Assembly (NCBI RefSeq): GCF_900100315.1
Contig: NZ_FNFF01000004.1
Span: forward strand, 310,001-374,000
Length of the DNA: 64,000 nt
DNA from: Streptomyces indicus
Lineage (GTDB): Bacteria; Actinomycetota; Actinomycetes; Streptomycetales; Streptomycetaceae
Direction of reading: 5' to 3'
The position numbers were made by a program, and so were the translations under genes. The notes below the pieces were generated by a model. That model saw only the letters and a program-made list of their open reading frames with translations, did not search any database and had not been told where the DNA came from. Shown here piece after piece: positions 35,774 through 43,837 of this stretch; the first letter of the stretch is position 1; each line of letters starts with the position of its first letter.

Positions 35774-38289
35774 TGCGCACCACCGGCCTGGCCCGTGCGG
35801 CCGTCCGCTTCAAGCCCGCGTCGTTCGCGGGCACGTTCGTCGCGCTGATGATGTCGGCGCTGATCGTCGCGGCCTGCGGCAGCCTCCTGGAGACCGGCAT
35901 CCGGGCCTCCGTACCGGCCGAGCGCTATGCGAACGCTCCGGTCGTCGCGGCGGCCGACCAGTCCGCCCGCATTGTCGCCGACACCGTCGACGGCCCCGAG
36001 GAGACCGCCTACCCGCTGCCGGACACGGCCCGCGTGGACACGGCGCTCGCGGCGCGGGCCGCCAAGGCCGCCGGGGCCGAGAGCGCGGTCGCGGACTTCA
36101 CCTTCCCGGTACGTCACGACGCCGGCGCCCTGACCGCCCACGGCTGGGGCTCGCACGCCTTCACCGGTACGGAGCTGTCCGCGGGCAGTGCGCCGCGTAC
36201 GGGAGAGGTGGTGCTCGACGCGGCCGCGGCGCGGCAGGCGAAGGCGGGCGTCGGCGACACCGTCGCGCTCGAAACGGCCGCGGGGCGTACGGAGTTCACG
36301 GTCTCCGGGCTCGCCGAGGCGGGTGCGGGCGACACCGCGAAGGAGGCCGGACCCACCGCCTGGTTCACCGACGCCGAGGCACCCGTCCTGTCCGGACACC
36401 CGGGCAAGGCCGACGCGATCGCCGTACTGGCGAAGCCCGGCACCGACACCCGCGCCCTCGCCGCCGCCGTCGAGAAGTCCCTCGCAGGCTCGGGCGCCGA
36501 GGTGCACACCGGTGACGCCCGCGGCGAGGTCGAGGACCACGGTCTCGCGTACGCCAAGGAGACGCTCACCGCGCTCGGCGGCTCCTTCGGCGGCATCGCC
36601 ACCCTCGTCGCCGTCTTCACCGCGGCCGGCACGGTCGCCCTCTCCGTCGGCCAGCGCGGCCGCGAGTTCGCCCTGCTGCGCGCCATCGGCGCCACCCCGC
36701 GCCAGATCCGCCGTGCGGTCGCCGCCGAGGCGCTGCTCGTCGCTCCCCTCGCCGGAGTGCTCGGCTGCCTGCCGGGCATCGGGCTCGCGCACTGGTGGTT
36801 CGGGCAGCTTCAGGACCGGGGAGCCGTGCCGCAGGCGGTCGAGGTGCAGGTCTCGTGGATTCCGCTGGCCGCCGCCGTCGGTACGGGTCTGATCACGGCG
36901 CTCGGCGCCGGACTGCTCGCCGGGCGCAGGCCCGCGAAGATCAAGCCGGGCCAGGCGCTCAGCGAGGCCTCCGTCGAGCGGCTGCGGCCGGGCATCGTCC
37001 GTACCGTCCTGGGCATCGGCGCCCTCGGCGGCGGCGCGGCACTCGCCGGGGTCGCGGCCTCGACGGGCGGCGCGGACGCGGCCAACGCCTCCCTCGGCGT
37101 CGTCATGCTCTTCATGCTCGCGGTCGCCCTGCTCGGCCCGCTGCTCGCCCGCCTGTGCGCGGCCCTCTTCGGCCTGCTGCTGCGCGGCGGCGGCGCCTCG
37201 GCTTCGCTCGCCGCCGCCAACTCCCGTACGAACTCGCGGCGGCTGGCCTCCGCGATCACCCCGATCGTCCTCGCGATGGCCTTCGCCTCGACCCTCGTCT
37301 TCATGCACACGAGCGAGAGCAAGGTCGCCGCCGGACAGCTCCGCGACGGCATCACCGCGGACCACGTCCTCACCGACCCGGCAGGTCTGCCGGCCGGCTC
37401 CGCCGACCGTGCCGCCCGCGCTCCCGGCGTCGACGCGGCCGTGAGCCTGCTCGACACCCAGGTGCTCGTGCCCGTGAAGTCGGCGGGCGAGACCTCGCTT
37501 CAGGCGACCGCGGCCCAGGGCGTCTCGGGCTCGGGCCCGCGGCCCGCGGTCGGCGCCCAGCTCGCCCAGGTGCAGGATCTCGACGTGCGCAGCGGCAGCC
37601 TCGACCGCGTGGGCGAGGGCGGGATCGCGATCGACAGGACCCTCGCGACCGCCGCGAAGGTCGGGACGGGGGACCGGCTGCCGCTCTACCTCCCCGACGG
37701 CACGAGGACTTCCCCCGAGGTCGTCGCGGTCTACGGCCGCGGGCTCGGTCTGCCGGCGGTGACGATGGACCGTGCGTCCCTCGCCGGGCACGTCACGTCC
37801 GGCTTCGACAGCACGCTGCTCGTCCACGGCGGTGACGCCTCCGCGCTGACCGGGCTCGGACTCGGCGCGTTCACCGACGCCTCGGGCTACGTCCAGGCGC
37901 GGAACACCGACCGCGAACTCGGCGCCTGGGCCAACTACACGATGGCCGCGGTCCTCGGCGGGTTCGCCGCCGTCGCCGCCGTGAACACCCTGGTGATGAC
38001 GGTCCTCGACCGCCGCCGCGAACTCACCACGCTCCGCCTCGTCGGCACCACCCGCCGCCAGGTCCTCCGGATGCTCCGCTGGGAGAGCCTGCTGGTGTCG
38101 GCGGCCGGCGTGACCCTGGGCACGGCGATCGCCATGATCACGCTGACGCCGATGATGCGCGGTCTGACGGGCGAGTCCCCGTACGTGCCGCCGCTGCTCT
38201 ACGGGACGTTCGCCGGGGCCGCCGTGTCACTCGGTCTCCTCGCCATGACCCTTCCCGCCCGTGCGGCGCTGCGGAGGCAGGGGGAGTGA
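35770..38289 (+). CDS. FtsX/MacB-type ABC transporter permease
   Basis: 839-residue permease with two FtsX modules. An N-terminal membrane segment (FAGTFVALMMSALIVAACGS, ~residues 18-37) is followed by a ~230-residue extracytoplasmic MacB-PCD-like domain. A first FtsX block of three membrane segments (GGIATLVAVFTAAGTVALSVG near 277, LLVAPLAGVLGCLPGIGLAHW near 325 and PLAAAVGTGLITALGAGLLAG near 365) leads to a central pair near 415-470. A second extracytoplasmic domain (~515-710) precedes a second FtsX block near the C terminus with RRRELTTLRLVGTTRRQVLRM. ATG 35770 overlaps the ATPase stop. The pair forms an intact type VII-like mechanotransmission exporter. Confidence 0.9.
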   Translation: MMRTTGLARAAVRFKPASFAGTFVALMMSALIVAACGSLLETGIRASVPAERYANAPVVAAADQSARIVADTVDGPEETAYPLPDTARVDTALAARAAKAAGAESAVADFTFPVRHDAGALTAHGWGSHAFTGTELSAGSAPRTGEVVLDAAAARQAKAGVGDTVALETAAGRTEFTVSGLAEAGAGDTAKEAGPTAWFTDAEAPVLSGHPGKADAIAVLAKPGTDTRALAAAVEKSLAGSGAEVHTGDARGEVEDHGLAYAKETLTALGGSFGGIATLVAVFTAAGTVALSVGQRGREFALLRAIGATPRQIRRAVAAEALLVAPLAGVLGCLPGIGLAHWWFGQLQDRGAVPQAVEVQVSWIPLAAAVGTGLITALGAGLLAGRRPAKIKPGQALSEASVERLRPGIVRTVLGIGALGGGAALAGVAASTGGADAANASLGVVMLFMLAVALLGPLLARLCAALFGLLLRGGGASASLAAANSRTNSRRLASAITPIVLAMAFASTLVFMHTSESKVAAGQLRDGITADHVLTDPAGLPAGSADRAARAPGVDAAVSLLDTQVLVPVKSAGETSLQATAAQGVSGSGPRPAVGAQLAQVQDLDVRSGSLDRVGEGGIAIDRTLATAAKVGTGDRLPLYLPDGTRTSPEVVAVYGRGLGLPAVTMDRASLAGHVTSGFDSTLLVHGGDASALTGLGLGAFTDASGYVQARNTDRELGAWANYTMAAVLGGFAAVAAVNTLVMTVLDRRRELTTLRLVGTTRRQVLRMLRWESLLVSAAGVTLGTAIAMITLTPMMRGLTGESPYVPPLLYGTFAGAAVSLGLLAMTLPARAALRRQGE

Positions 38290-38304
38290 CGGCCGCGGCC
38301 CGCC

Positions 38305-38384
38305 GCTCACAGCGGCGGGCCGCGCGGCAGCTCACGGGCCAGTCGCTCACAGCGGCGGGCCGCCCGGCAGCTCCCGGGCCAGCC
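38305..38384 (-). repeat. 40-bp tandem duplication spanning the DUF4126 stop
   Basis: The 40 bases 38345-38384 (the gene's 3' end with stop TCA/TGA at 38347-38349) are duplicated at 38305-38344 with three mismatches. The second copy carries the stop at the same relative position (38307-38309). Confidence 0.92.
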
Positions 38385-38964
38385 GCTTCTCCTCGCGCCG
38401 CTGCGCCCGGCGCCTGCGGAAGCGGCGGATCTTGTGGGCCAGGAACAGCAGCAGAAGCAGCCCAAGCACCAGCAGCACCGCCGCGATGACCGCCGCGGCC
38501 TCCGGATAGAACATCGCGAACGTGATGATGCCGCCCACACCGAGATCCTCGGCGGTGCTCATGATGACGTTGCTGAAGGGCTCGGGCGACGTGTTGATCG
38601 CCATCCGCGTCCCCGCCTTCACCGTATGGCTGGCCAGGGCGGACGTACCGCCGATCGCCCCGGCCGCGAGGTCGGAGAGCGAGCCGCTCTGGCCGGCGAG
38701 CAGGGCGCCGACCACGGCCCCCGACACCGGACGGATCACGGTGTGCACCGTGTCCCAGAGCGAGTCGACGTAGGGGATCTTGTCGCAGACCGCGTCGCAC
38801 AGGAACAGGAAGCCGGCGGCACAGAGCACGTCGGTGCGCTCCAGAGCGGCGGGCACCTCGTCACTGACACCGGTCACGCCGAAGACGCCGAGCAGGAGCA
38901 CCACCGCGTACGCGTTGATACCGCTGGCCCAGCCGCTGGTGAACACCAGGGGGAGTACGGACAC
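38347..38964 (-). CDS. DUF4126 multi-pass membrane protein
   Basis: 205-residue integral membrane protein with about five or six hydrophobic segments: SVLPLVFTSGWASGINAYAV at the N terminus, VVLLLGVFGVTGVS, DVLCAAGFLFLCDAVCDKIPY, PVSGAVVGALLAG, AAGAIGGTSALASHTVKAG and AAAVIAAVLLVLGLLLLLFLAH, with a basic C-terminal tail (RRFRRRRAQRREEKR). The DUF4126 family pattern (GINAYAV, DKIPYVDSLWDTVHT, GTSALASHTVKAGTR) is clear; the function is unknown. GTG 38964 is chosen as the family start; no ribosome site is visible. Degenerate MacR-type half-sites lie 40-100 bases upstream, suggesting control by the MacRS system encoded in the window. A 40-bp 3' end duplication follows the stop. Confidence 0.82.
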   Translation of the reverse strand: MSVLPLVFTSGWASGINAYAVVLLLGVFGVTGVSDEVPAALERTDVLCAAGFLFLCDAVCDKIPYVDSLWDTVHTVIRPVSGAVVGALLAGQSGSLSDLAAGAIGGTSALASHTVKAGTRMAINTSPEPFSNVIMSTAEDLGVGGIITFAMFYPEAAAVIAAVLLVLGLLLLLFLAHKIRRFRRRRAQRREEKRLARELPGGPPL

Positions 38965-39019
38965 GGACGTGATCGTAACCAGTCGGCAACGGTGCGTCCT
39001 GGGGATGAGTGCGCACGCC

Positions 39020-39035
39020 TGAGTATCCGTACCTA
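39020..39035. promoter_or_regulatory. Candidate degenerate MacR box
   Basis: TGAGTATCCGTACCTA matches the recalled MacR recognition sequence TGAGTAC-N2-GTACTCA at 11 of 14 fixed positions. It lies 56 bases upstream of the DUF4126 start codon. A second half-match, TGAGTAC, starts at 39046. Confidence 0.4.
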
Positions 39036-39044
39036 GAGAGGGAG

Positions 39045-39251
39045 ATGAGTACGTGCACGGATGGGGTCCCACCTGCGCGGACGGAAGAGTGGGGGGCACG
39101 GAAGGGGCGCGGCGCCGGCACCGCCGACACGGGGCGGCGGAACGGCGCGGCACCCCCGACGGAACGGGGGAAGCCCCCGGCCCGGAGGGACACCGGGCGT
39201 GGGGCGGACCACGGGGGAAACGGGGGATCGGGGGAAGCACTGGTCCGGTGA
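39045..39251 (+). CDS. Possible small protein of 68 residues
   Basis: ATG 39045 is preceded immediately by GAGAGGGAG, a good ribosome site, and the frame runs 68 codons to a TGA inside a strong hairpin. The product would be hydrophilic and Gly/Arg/Pro-rich (MSTCTDGVPPARTEEWG at the start) with no recognised domain. Third-position GC is high but not decisive. It could be an accident of composition. Confidence 0.25.
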   Translation: MSTCTDGVPPARTEEWGARKGRGAGTADTGRRNGAAPPTERGKPPARRDTGRGADHGGNGGSGEALVR

Positions 39252-39287
39252 GGCTCGTCAGGAACGATCGAGCCACGCCGGACCAGT
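39239..39287. terminator. Strong hairpin downstream of tetR
   Basis: ACTGGTCCGG (39239-39248) pairs with CCGGACCAGT (39278-39287), and GGCTCG (39252-39257) pairs with CGAGCC (39269-39274) inside it, with a 3/3 internal loop. It lies 27 bases past the tetR stop on the minus strand and can serve both directions. Confidence 0.8.
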
Positions 39288-39313
39288 GTCCGTTTGCCAG
39301 CCCCCGAGAGGGC

Positions 39314-40018
39314 TCAGCCCCGCGTCCCCGACACCCGCCCCTGCAACAGCCGCGACAGCGCCGCGTGCACGTCGTCGATCGAGCGCTCCGGCTGGAACGC
39401 CTGCCAGTCCAGAGCCGCCACCAGGACCATGCCCACCAGGGCCGCGGCGGTCAGCGGGATGTCGATCTCGTCGCTCAGCTCACCCGACGCCACCCCCTCG
39501 CGCAGCACCTCCTCGACCACGGCAACCGCCTGCTGCCGTACGACTAGCAGCGTGGACTGCCAGGCCCGGCCCGTGCGCCACAGCTCGGCGACATAGAGCT
39601 GGGTGAAGGACGGGTACGTGGCGATGAAGTCCAGGCCCGCGCGGATCATCGCGTCCAGGGCGGCCACCTTCGTGCCGCCGCCGCGGGCCGTCTCGTCCGC
39701 CGCCTCCTGAAGCGACTCGGTGAGCAGGCCCACGCCGTAGCGCAGCAGCTCCTCGAAGAGCTCGGCCTTGCTGGCGAAGTTGTAGTAGACCGTGCCCTTG
39801 GCGACGCCGGCGCGCTCGGCGATCTCGTCGACCGTGGTCGCCGAGAAGCCCTGCTCCGCGATGAGCGTCACGGCCGCCTCGTACAACTTCGCCTTGGTGG
39901 CCTGCCGCCGCCCGCCGCTCGCCTTGGCGCCGTCTTTGGCCCCGCCCGTGGGGCCGCCCTTGGCTCCGCCTCTGGAGCCGGTGGCCCCCGCTGCCTTCTG
40001 CATGGCTCCGATTGTCAC
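39314..40018 (-). CDS. TetR-family transcriptional regulator
   Basis: 234-residue repressor. A Gly/Ala/Lys-rich N-terminal extension (~37 residues) precedes the TetR HTH domain: KAKLYEAAVTLIAEQGFSAT and VDEIAERAGVAKGTVYYNFASKAELFEELL near residues 42-95. The C-terminal ligand domain is helical and of the size seen in drug- or lipid-responsive regulators. GTG 40018 is used; ATG 40003 five codons on is an alternative. It is the third gene of an apparent operon with the YhgE-like membrane protein and the ABC-like protein, which starts behind a perfect palindrome at 42995-43026. Autoregulation of the operon through that palindrome is the likely arrangement. Confidence 0.92.
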   Translation of the reverse strand: MTIGAMQKAAGATGSRGGAKGGPTGGAKDGAKASGGRRQATKAKLYEAAVTLIAEQGFSATTVDEIAERAGVAKGTVYYNFASKAELFEELLRYGVGLLTESLQEAADETARGGGTKVAALDAMIRAGLDFIATYPSFTQLYVAELWRTGRAWQSTLLVVRQQAVAVVEEVLREGVASGELSDEIDIPLTAAALVGMVLVAALDWQAFQPERSIDDVHAALSRLLQGRVSGTRG

Positions 40019-40037
40019 AGGCCCCGCCCACCCGCGG

Positions 40038-42122
40038 TCACAGGCTCAGCTCCGGATGCAGCCGGTCCAGGGTCCACACCTGCCGCTTGCGCGCCGAGAG
40101 CGCGGTCAGAGCGAGCGCGCCCACGGTGAACGCCAGGAGCACCGCACAGCCCTGCCACACGGGCCCGAGTCCGCCGCCCGTGATGAGCCGGCGCAGCGCC
40201 TCCACCACGTACGACATCGGCAGGAAGGGGTGGATCGCGCCGAAGAACGACGGGCTCGTCTGGACCGGATAGGTGCCGCCGGCCGAGGTGAGCTGGAGCA
40301 TCAGGAAGGCCAGGACGAGGATGCGCCCGGCCGCGCCGAAGCGGGCGTTGAGCCACTGCACGATCGCCGCGAAACAGCCGGTGACCAGGAGCAGGAAGGC
40401 GAAGGTGCCCGCCGTGCGCGTCATCTCCAGGCCGAGTCCCCAGTGCAGGACGGCGAGCAGGGCGGAGGTCTGCAATGCGCCGATCGCCGCCACCGGCAGC
40501 CAGCCCGCGAGCGCGATCCGCCAGGCCGACGCCCCGGTGGCGAGCGCGCGCCGGTTGAGCGGCGCGATCACCATGTACGCGACCATCGCACCCACCCACA
40601 GGGACAGCGGGATGAAGTACGGGGCGAAGCCGGTGCCGTAATTGGGCGCCTGGTGCAGGGACTTGGCGGCCAGCTGCACCGGGTCGGCCATGACCTCCGT
40701 ACGCGCGTCGCGGTCCTGCTTGTCGTAGTCGGGGATCTGCCCGGCGCCCTCGCGCAGGCCGCCGGCCAGTTCGCCGGACCCGTCGACCAGCTTGAACAGG
40801 CCGCCGTCCAGCTCCTTCGCGCCGTCCTTGAGCCGCCCCACTCCCGAATCGAGCGCGGACGAACCGGACTTGGCGCTGCCCAGCCCGGTGTGCAGGGTGC
40901 CCGCGCCCTTGGCGACGGCCCGCGCGCCCTCGTTCAGCTTGTTGATCTTCTGCACGGCCGACTCGACGTCCTCGGCGAGGTGCGGGGCGCGCTCGGCCAG
41001 CGCGTTCGCCTGCTTCTGCAGCTCGGCCAGGTGGTCGTCGAGCCGGTCGGTGTCGCCCGCGTAGTTCCGTACGACCTCGTTCACGTCCGCGGCGATACGG
41101 GCCACCTCGTCGCCCGCGTCCTTGGCCTGCTTCAGCTGGGGGCAGTTGGGGTCGTCGAGCACGGCGTCCTCGCAGCGCGCCTTGTAGACGGAGTCCAGTG
41201 CGTCGGAGGCCTTCTCGGCGCCCGACGCGGCCACCGGAGCCTTCTCGACGAGGGTGCCGAGGTGCTGACGTACCGCGCCCGCCGTGTCACCGACCAGGCG
41301 GGCCGTGTCGCCGATGCTCTCGCCGTTCTCGCGCAGGAACGGCAGCACCTTCTCCGAGGCGCCGTTCACCTTGTCCGCGAGCGCCTGCGTCCCGTCGGCC
41401 ACCTGGCCCGCGCCGGTCTCCAGATCGCCCGCGCCCTTGTCCAACTTCTTCAGTCCGCGCGCCAGTTCACCGCTGCCCGACTTCGCGTCGCCGAGGCCGT
41501 CGGCGAGCTGCTTCGCGCCGTCCTTCGCCTTGCCCGCGCCCTCCTCCAGACGCCCGGCGCCGTCGGCGGCCTCCTCGGTCTTGCCGTGGATGTCCGAGAA
41601 CGACACGAAGATCTTGTCCAGGAAGGTCCGCGAGGCCTTGCTGGACGCGGCCGAGCGCACCTCGGCGAAGACGGTGCGCGACAGCTGGCCGACGATGTAG
41701 TTGTTGGCGTCGTTCGTCCGCACCTGGAGCGCACCCGTCTCCGGGTGGTCGCCCGCGCTGGACGCGATCCGCCGGCTGAAGTCCTCCGGCACGGTCAGCG
41801 ACAGGTAGTACGTGCCGTCCTCGACGCCTGCGCGCGCCCGGTCCGCGTCCACCTCGTGCCAGTCGAAGACCTTGCTGTCGCGCAGGCCCTCGACGATCCC
41901 GTCGCCCGCCGCGACCGTCTTGCCGTCGGCCTTCGCCCCCTTGTCGTCGTTGACGAGCGCGACGGGGATCTTGTCCAGCCGCCCGTACGGGTCCCAGAAC
42001 GACCACAGGTAGAGGGCACCGTAGAGCAGCGGGAGCAGCAGCAGCGAGACGAGCGCGGCGCGGGGCAGACGGCCCCGGCCGAAGCGCTTCAGCTCAAGAG
42101 CGGCCAGTTTCGGCGAGCGCAT
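40038..42122 (-). CDS. YhgE/Pip-type membrane protein (ABC-2 permease-like)
   Basis: 694-residue protein. One N-terminal membrane segment (ALVSLLLLPLLYGALYLWSF, ~residues 23-42) is followed by ~430 extracytoplasmic residues and then five or six C-terminal membrane segments of ABC-2 type (PLSLWVGAMVAYMVIAPL near 520, FAFLLLVTGCFAAIVQWL near 590, and GCAVLLAFTVGALALTAL near 665). The extracytoplasmic part contains heptad-like LxxGxxxLxxG repeats (AGRLEEGAGKAKDGAKQLADG) typical of YhgE/Pip proteins and probably forms a long helical stalk. Related proteins serve as phage-infection receptors and as ESX-like secretion partners. ATG 42122 overlaps the ABC-like gene by 29 bases, suggesting a dedicated exporter with the adjacent gene. 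Confidence 0.88.
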   Translation of the reverse strand: MRSPKLAALELKRFGRGRLPRAALVSLLLLPLLYGALYLWSFWDPYGRLDKIPVALVNDDKGAKADGKTVAAGDGIVEGLRDSKVFDWHEVDADRARAGVEDGTYYLSLTVPEDFSRRIASSAGDHPETGALQVRTNDANNYIVGQLSRTVFAEVRSAASSKASRTFLDKIFVSFSDIHGKTEEAADGAGRLEEGAGKAKDGAKQLADGLGDAKSGSGELARGLKKLDKGAGDLETGAGQVADGTQALADKVNGASEKVLPFLRENGESIGDTARLVGDTAGAVRQHLGTLVEKAPVAASGAEKASDALDSVYKARCEDAVLDDPNCPQLKQAKDAGDEVARIAADVNEVVRNYAGDTDRLDDHLAELQKQANALAERAPHLAEDVESAVQKINKLNEGARAVAKGAGTLHTGLGSAKSGSSALDSGVGRLKDGAKELDGGLFKLVDGSGELAGGLREGAGQIPDYDKQDRDARTEVMADPVQLAAKSLHQAPNYGTGFAPYFIPLSLWVGAMVAYMVIAPLNRRALATGASAWRIALAGWLPVAAIGALQTSALLAVLHWGLGLEMTRTAGTFAFLLLVTGCFAAIVQWLNARFGAAGRILVLAFLMLQLTSAGGTYPVQTSPSFFGAIHPFLPMSYVVEALRRLITGGGLGPVWQGCAVLLAFTVGALALTALSARKRQVWTLDRLHPELSL

Positions 42123-42966
42123 CGGCCGCCTCCTTCTCGGTCTCGGGGGTGGGTGCGAGGGCGGGCACGGGTGCGGGGTCGGCTGCGGGCCGGGTCTTGT
42201 CTGCGTCTGCGGCAGCAGGCTGTGGCTCGGTCTCGGCCGCGTCTGCCGTACCGGCTTCGGATGCGGTTACGTCCGTGAGATGGACCCTCTGTACGGACGA
42301 GGGGGCCGCATGGCCCACGGCCAGCACCGTCGTCCCGTCCGTGGCGATCCCGGCCAACATCCGCCAGGCCGCGGCGAGTTCATCGGCCGAGAGCTTCAGG
42401 CCCAGGTCGTCCACCGCCAGCAGCCGCGGCCGGCCGATCAGGGCGAGCGCCACGGAGAGGCGCAGGGCCTCGATGCGTTCCAGGTCCCGTACGGCGGTGC
42501 GCGAGCCCTTGGCGAGCGTGGCCGGGTCCAGTCCCGCGGCGGCGAGCGCGCGCTCGCGGAGCAGGGCGGAGGCGTTCGCGCGCTCGGCCCGCGGGCGCAG
42601 CAGCGCACGCAGCGAACCGCCGAACCGCCGCTGGAGCAGGGCCCGTTCGTGCAGGTGCTCGGCGACGGTGAGGGCCGGATCCAGATCCGTGACGCCCGGC
42701 ACGTGGGCCACGGCGCTGATCCGCCGTACGGCGGCGGCCTGCTTGGGCAGGCGGAGCGAACCGGTGCGGGAGCCTGCGCCGACCGCGATGTCGGCGTGGC
42801 CCTCCGTCGCCCGCATCCGTCCCGTCAGGGCGAGCAGCAGCGAGGTCCGCCCGGAGCCGGACGGCCCCTCGACGGCGATCAGCTCGCCCTGCTCCGCACG
42901 GAACTCCACCCCGCGAAAGGCCCACCCGCGGGGTCCTCGCACCCCGAACCCCTCCACCACGAGCAC
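42094..42966 (-). CDS. Degenerate ABC transporter ATP-binding protein
   Basis: 290-residue ABC-type nucleotide-binding protein, probably partner of the YhgE-like permease. The Walker A loop reads GPSGSGRTS (residues 34-42), with Arg in place of the catalytic Lys. The signature LSGGQ is absent: the expected place reads VRDLERIEALRLSVALALIG. Walker B is RLLAVDDLG with Asp in place of the catalytic Glu, although an H-loop-like VGHAAP remains. The last ~60 residues are an Ala/Pro/Glu linker-like tail. ATP hydrolysis seems unlikely. The GTG start (42966) has AGGAGG 10 bases upstream. It is the first gene of the operon behind the palindrome. Confidence 0.85.
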   Translation of the reverse strand: MLVVEGFGVRGPRGWAFRGVEFRAEQGELIAVEGPSGSGRTSLLLALTGRMRATEGHADIAVGAGSRTGSLRLPKQAAAVRRISAVAHVPGVTDLDPALTVAEHLHERALLQRRFGGSLRALLRPRAERANASALLRERALAAAGLDPATLAKGSRTAVRDLERIEALRLSVALALIGRPRLLAVDDLGLKLSADELAAAWRMLAGIATDGTTVLAVGHAAPSSVQRVHLTDVTASEAGTADAAETEPQPAAADADKTRPAADPAPVPALAPTPETEKEAADALAETGRS

Positions 42967-42994
42967 GTACGGCCCCCTCCTGCTGGAACGCTCA

Positions 42995-43026
42995 CGTTTT
43001 TGAACTGACTGGTCAGTTCAAAAACG
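42995..43026. promoter_or_regulatory. Perfect 32-bp palindrome, TetR-type operator
   Basis: CGTTTTTGAACTGAC (42995-43009) and GTCAGTTCAAAAACG (43012-43026) are perfectly complementary, separated by TG. It lies 29 bases upstream of the operon's first start codon, in the AT-richest stretch of the region, and contains an ACTGACTGGTCAGT core typical of TetR-family sites. The regulator encoded at 39314 is the obvious candidate binder. Confidence 0.88.
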
Positions 43027-43209
43027 TACACGACGCTCGGCGCGCTTCACGCCCAGGGGGTGGGCCCCGATGCCTCAACTCCCTTATCCGAACCCTTGAT
43101 CGAGGGAAAAGTGCAGGTCAGGGCCGATTGTCAGTGGCGTACTTCACGATGGGGGTCATACGGCAGCTTTCTTCTTCAAGCTCCGTCAAACGACGACAGG
43201 AGGTTCGTC

Positions 43210-43737
43210 ATGGCCAGTTCCTACGCAGCAGCCGCACGCCGGCGCCGCGTCACGGGCCCTGCCCCCTCACTGAACGGTCCGGCGAGCGATGTCCACCCCG
43301 TCCTGCGCCGCGCATCGGCGCCGCCCGCCGCCCTCGATCTGCTCGCCCAGGCCCGCAGCGGACTCGACGAGGCGGCACTCCTCGAAACCCCCAACGAGCG
43401 CTACTCGGCCGCCCACCTCGCGGCCCTGCGCACCGCGGCCGCCGTGCTCGCCGCCCGCGGCCGTCCCGAGACCAGCGCCCGCAAGCGGGCGAAGATCCGG
43501 AGCGCTTGGGAAGTGCTCCCCGAGATAGCGCCCGAACTCACGGAGTGGAGCGCCCTGTTCGCGTCCGGCGCCGGTAAGCGGGCGCGGGCCGACGCGGGCA
43601 TCCAGGGCGCGGCCAGCGCGCGCGATGCCGACGATCTGCTGCGCGACGTCGCGATGTTCCTGCGCCTGGTCGAGCGCATGCTGGTGCTCCAGCCGGTGCT
43701 GCCGCAGCCGCGCGAGGAGCACCCGGACGCGGGGTGA
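43210..43737 (+). CDS. SAV_6107-family HEPN domain protein
   Basis: 175-residue mostly helical protein. After a basic N terminus (YAAAARRRRV), residues ~45-165 form a HEPN-like helical bundle: ALDLLAQARSGLDEAALL, NERYSAAHLAALRTAAAVLA, then SARKRAKIRSAWEVLPEIAPELTEWSALFASGAGKR and DADDLLRDVAMFLRLVERML. The family is actinobacterial. The RxxxxH RNase motif of toxic HEPN proteins is not seen, so it is not obviously a toxin. AGGAGG lies 7 bases before ATG 43210. It precedes a methyltransferase gene on the same strand; no nucleotidyltransferase antitoxin is adjacent. Confidence 0.82.
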   Translation: MASSYAAAARRRRVTGPAPSLNGPASDVHPVLRRASAPPAALDLLAQARSGLDEAALLETPNERYSAAHLAALRTAAAVLAARGRPETSARKRAKIRSAWEVLPEIAPELTEWSALFASGAGKRARADAGIQGAASARDADDLLRDVAMFLRLVERMLVLQPVLPQPREEHPDAG

Positions 43738-43837
43738 GCGACGGGGCGCGGGAGCGGCGGTCCGGAGGCAATAGGGTGGGGACGAACCGTCCCCGCCCCC
43801 GCCGCACCCGGCGGAGCCACGTCGAGGAGTAACTGCC

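Larger units (their letters stand above)
38965..39313. other. Intergenic region between DUF4126 and tetR
   Basis: These 349 bases hold three TGAGT-type half-sites (39006, 39020 and 39046), a possible small frame with a good ribosome site (39045-39251) and a strong hairpin (39239-39287). The remainder is GC-rich with no identifiable feature. Confidence 0.5.

Noticed and set aside
34906..37827. A 973-codon minus-strand frame opposite the ABC exporter genes
   Set aside because: The plus-strand ATPase and permease have intact motifs and ATGA coupling; the antisense product is low-complexity.
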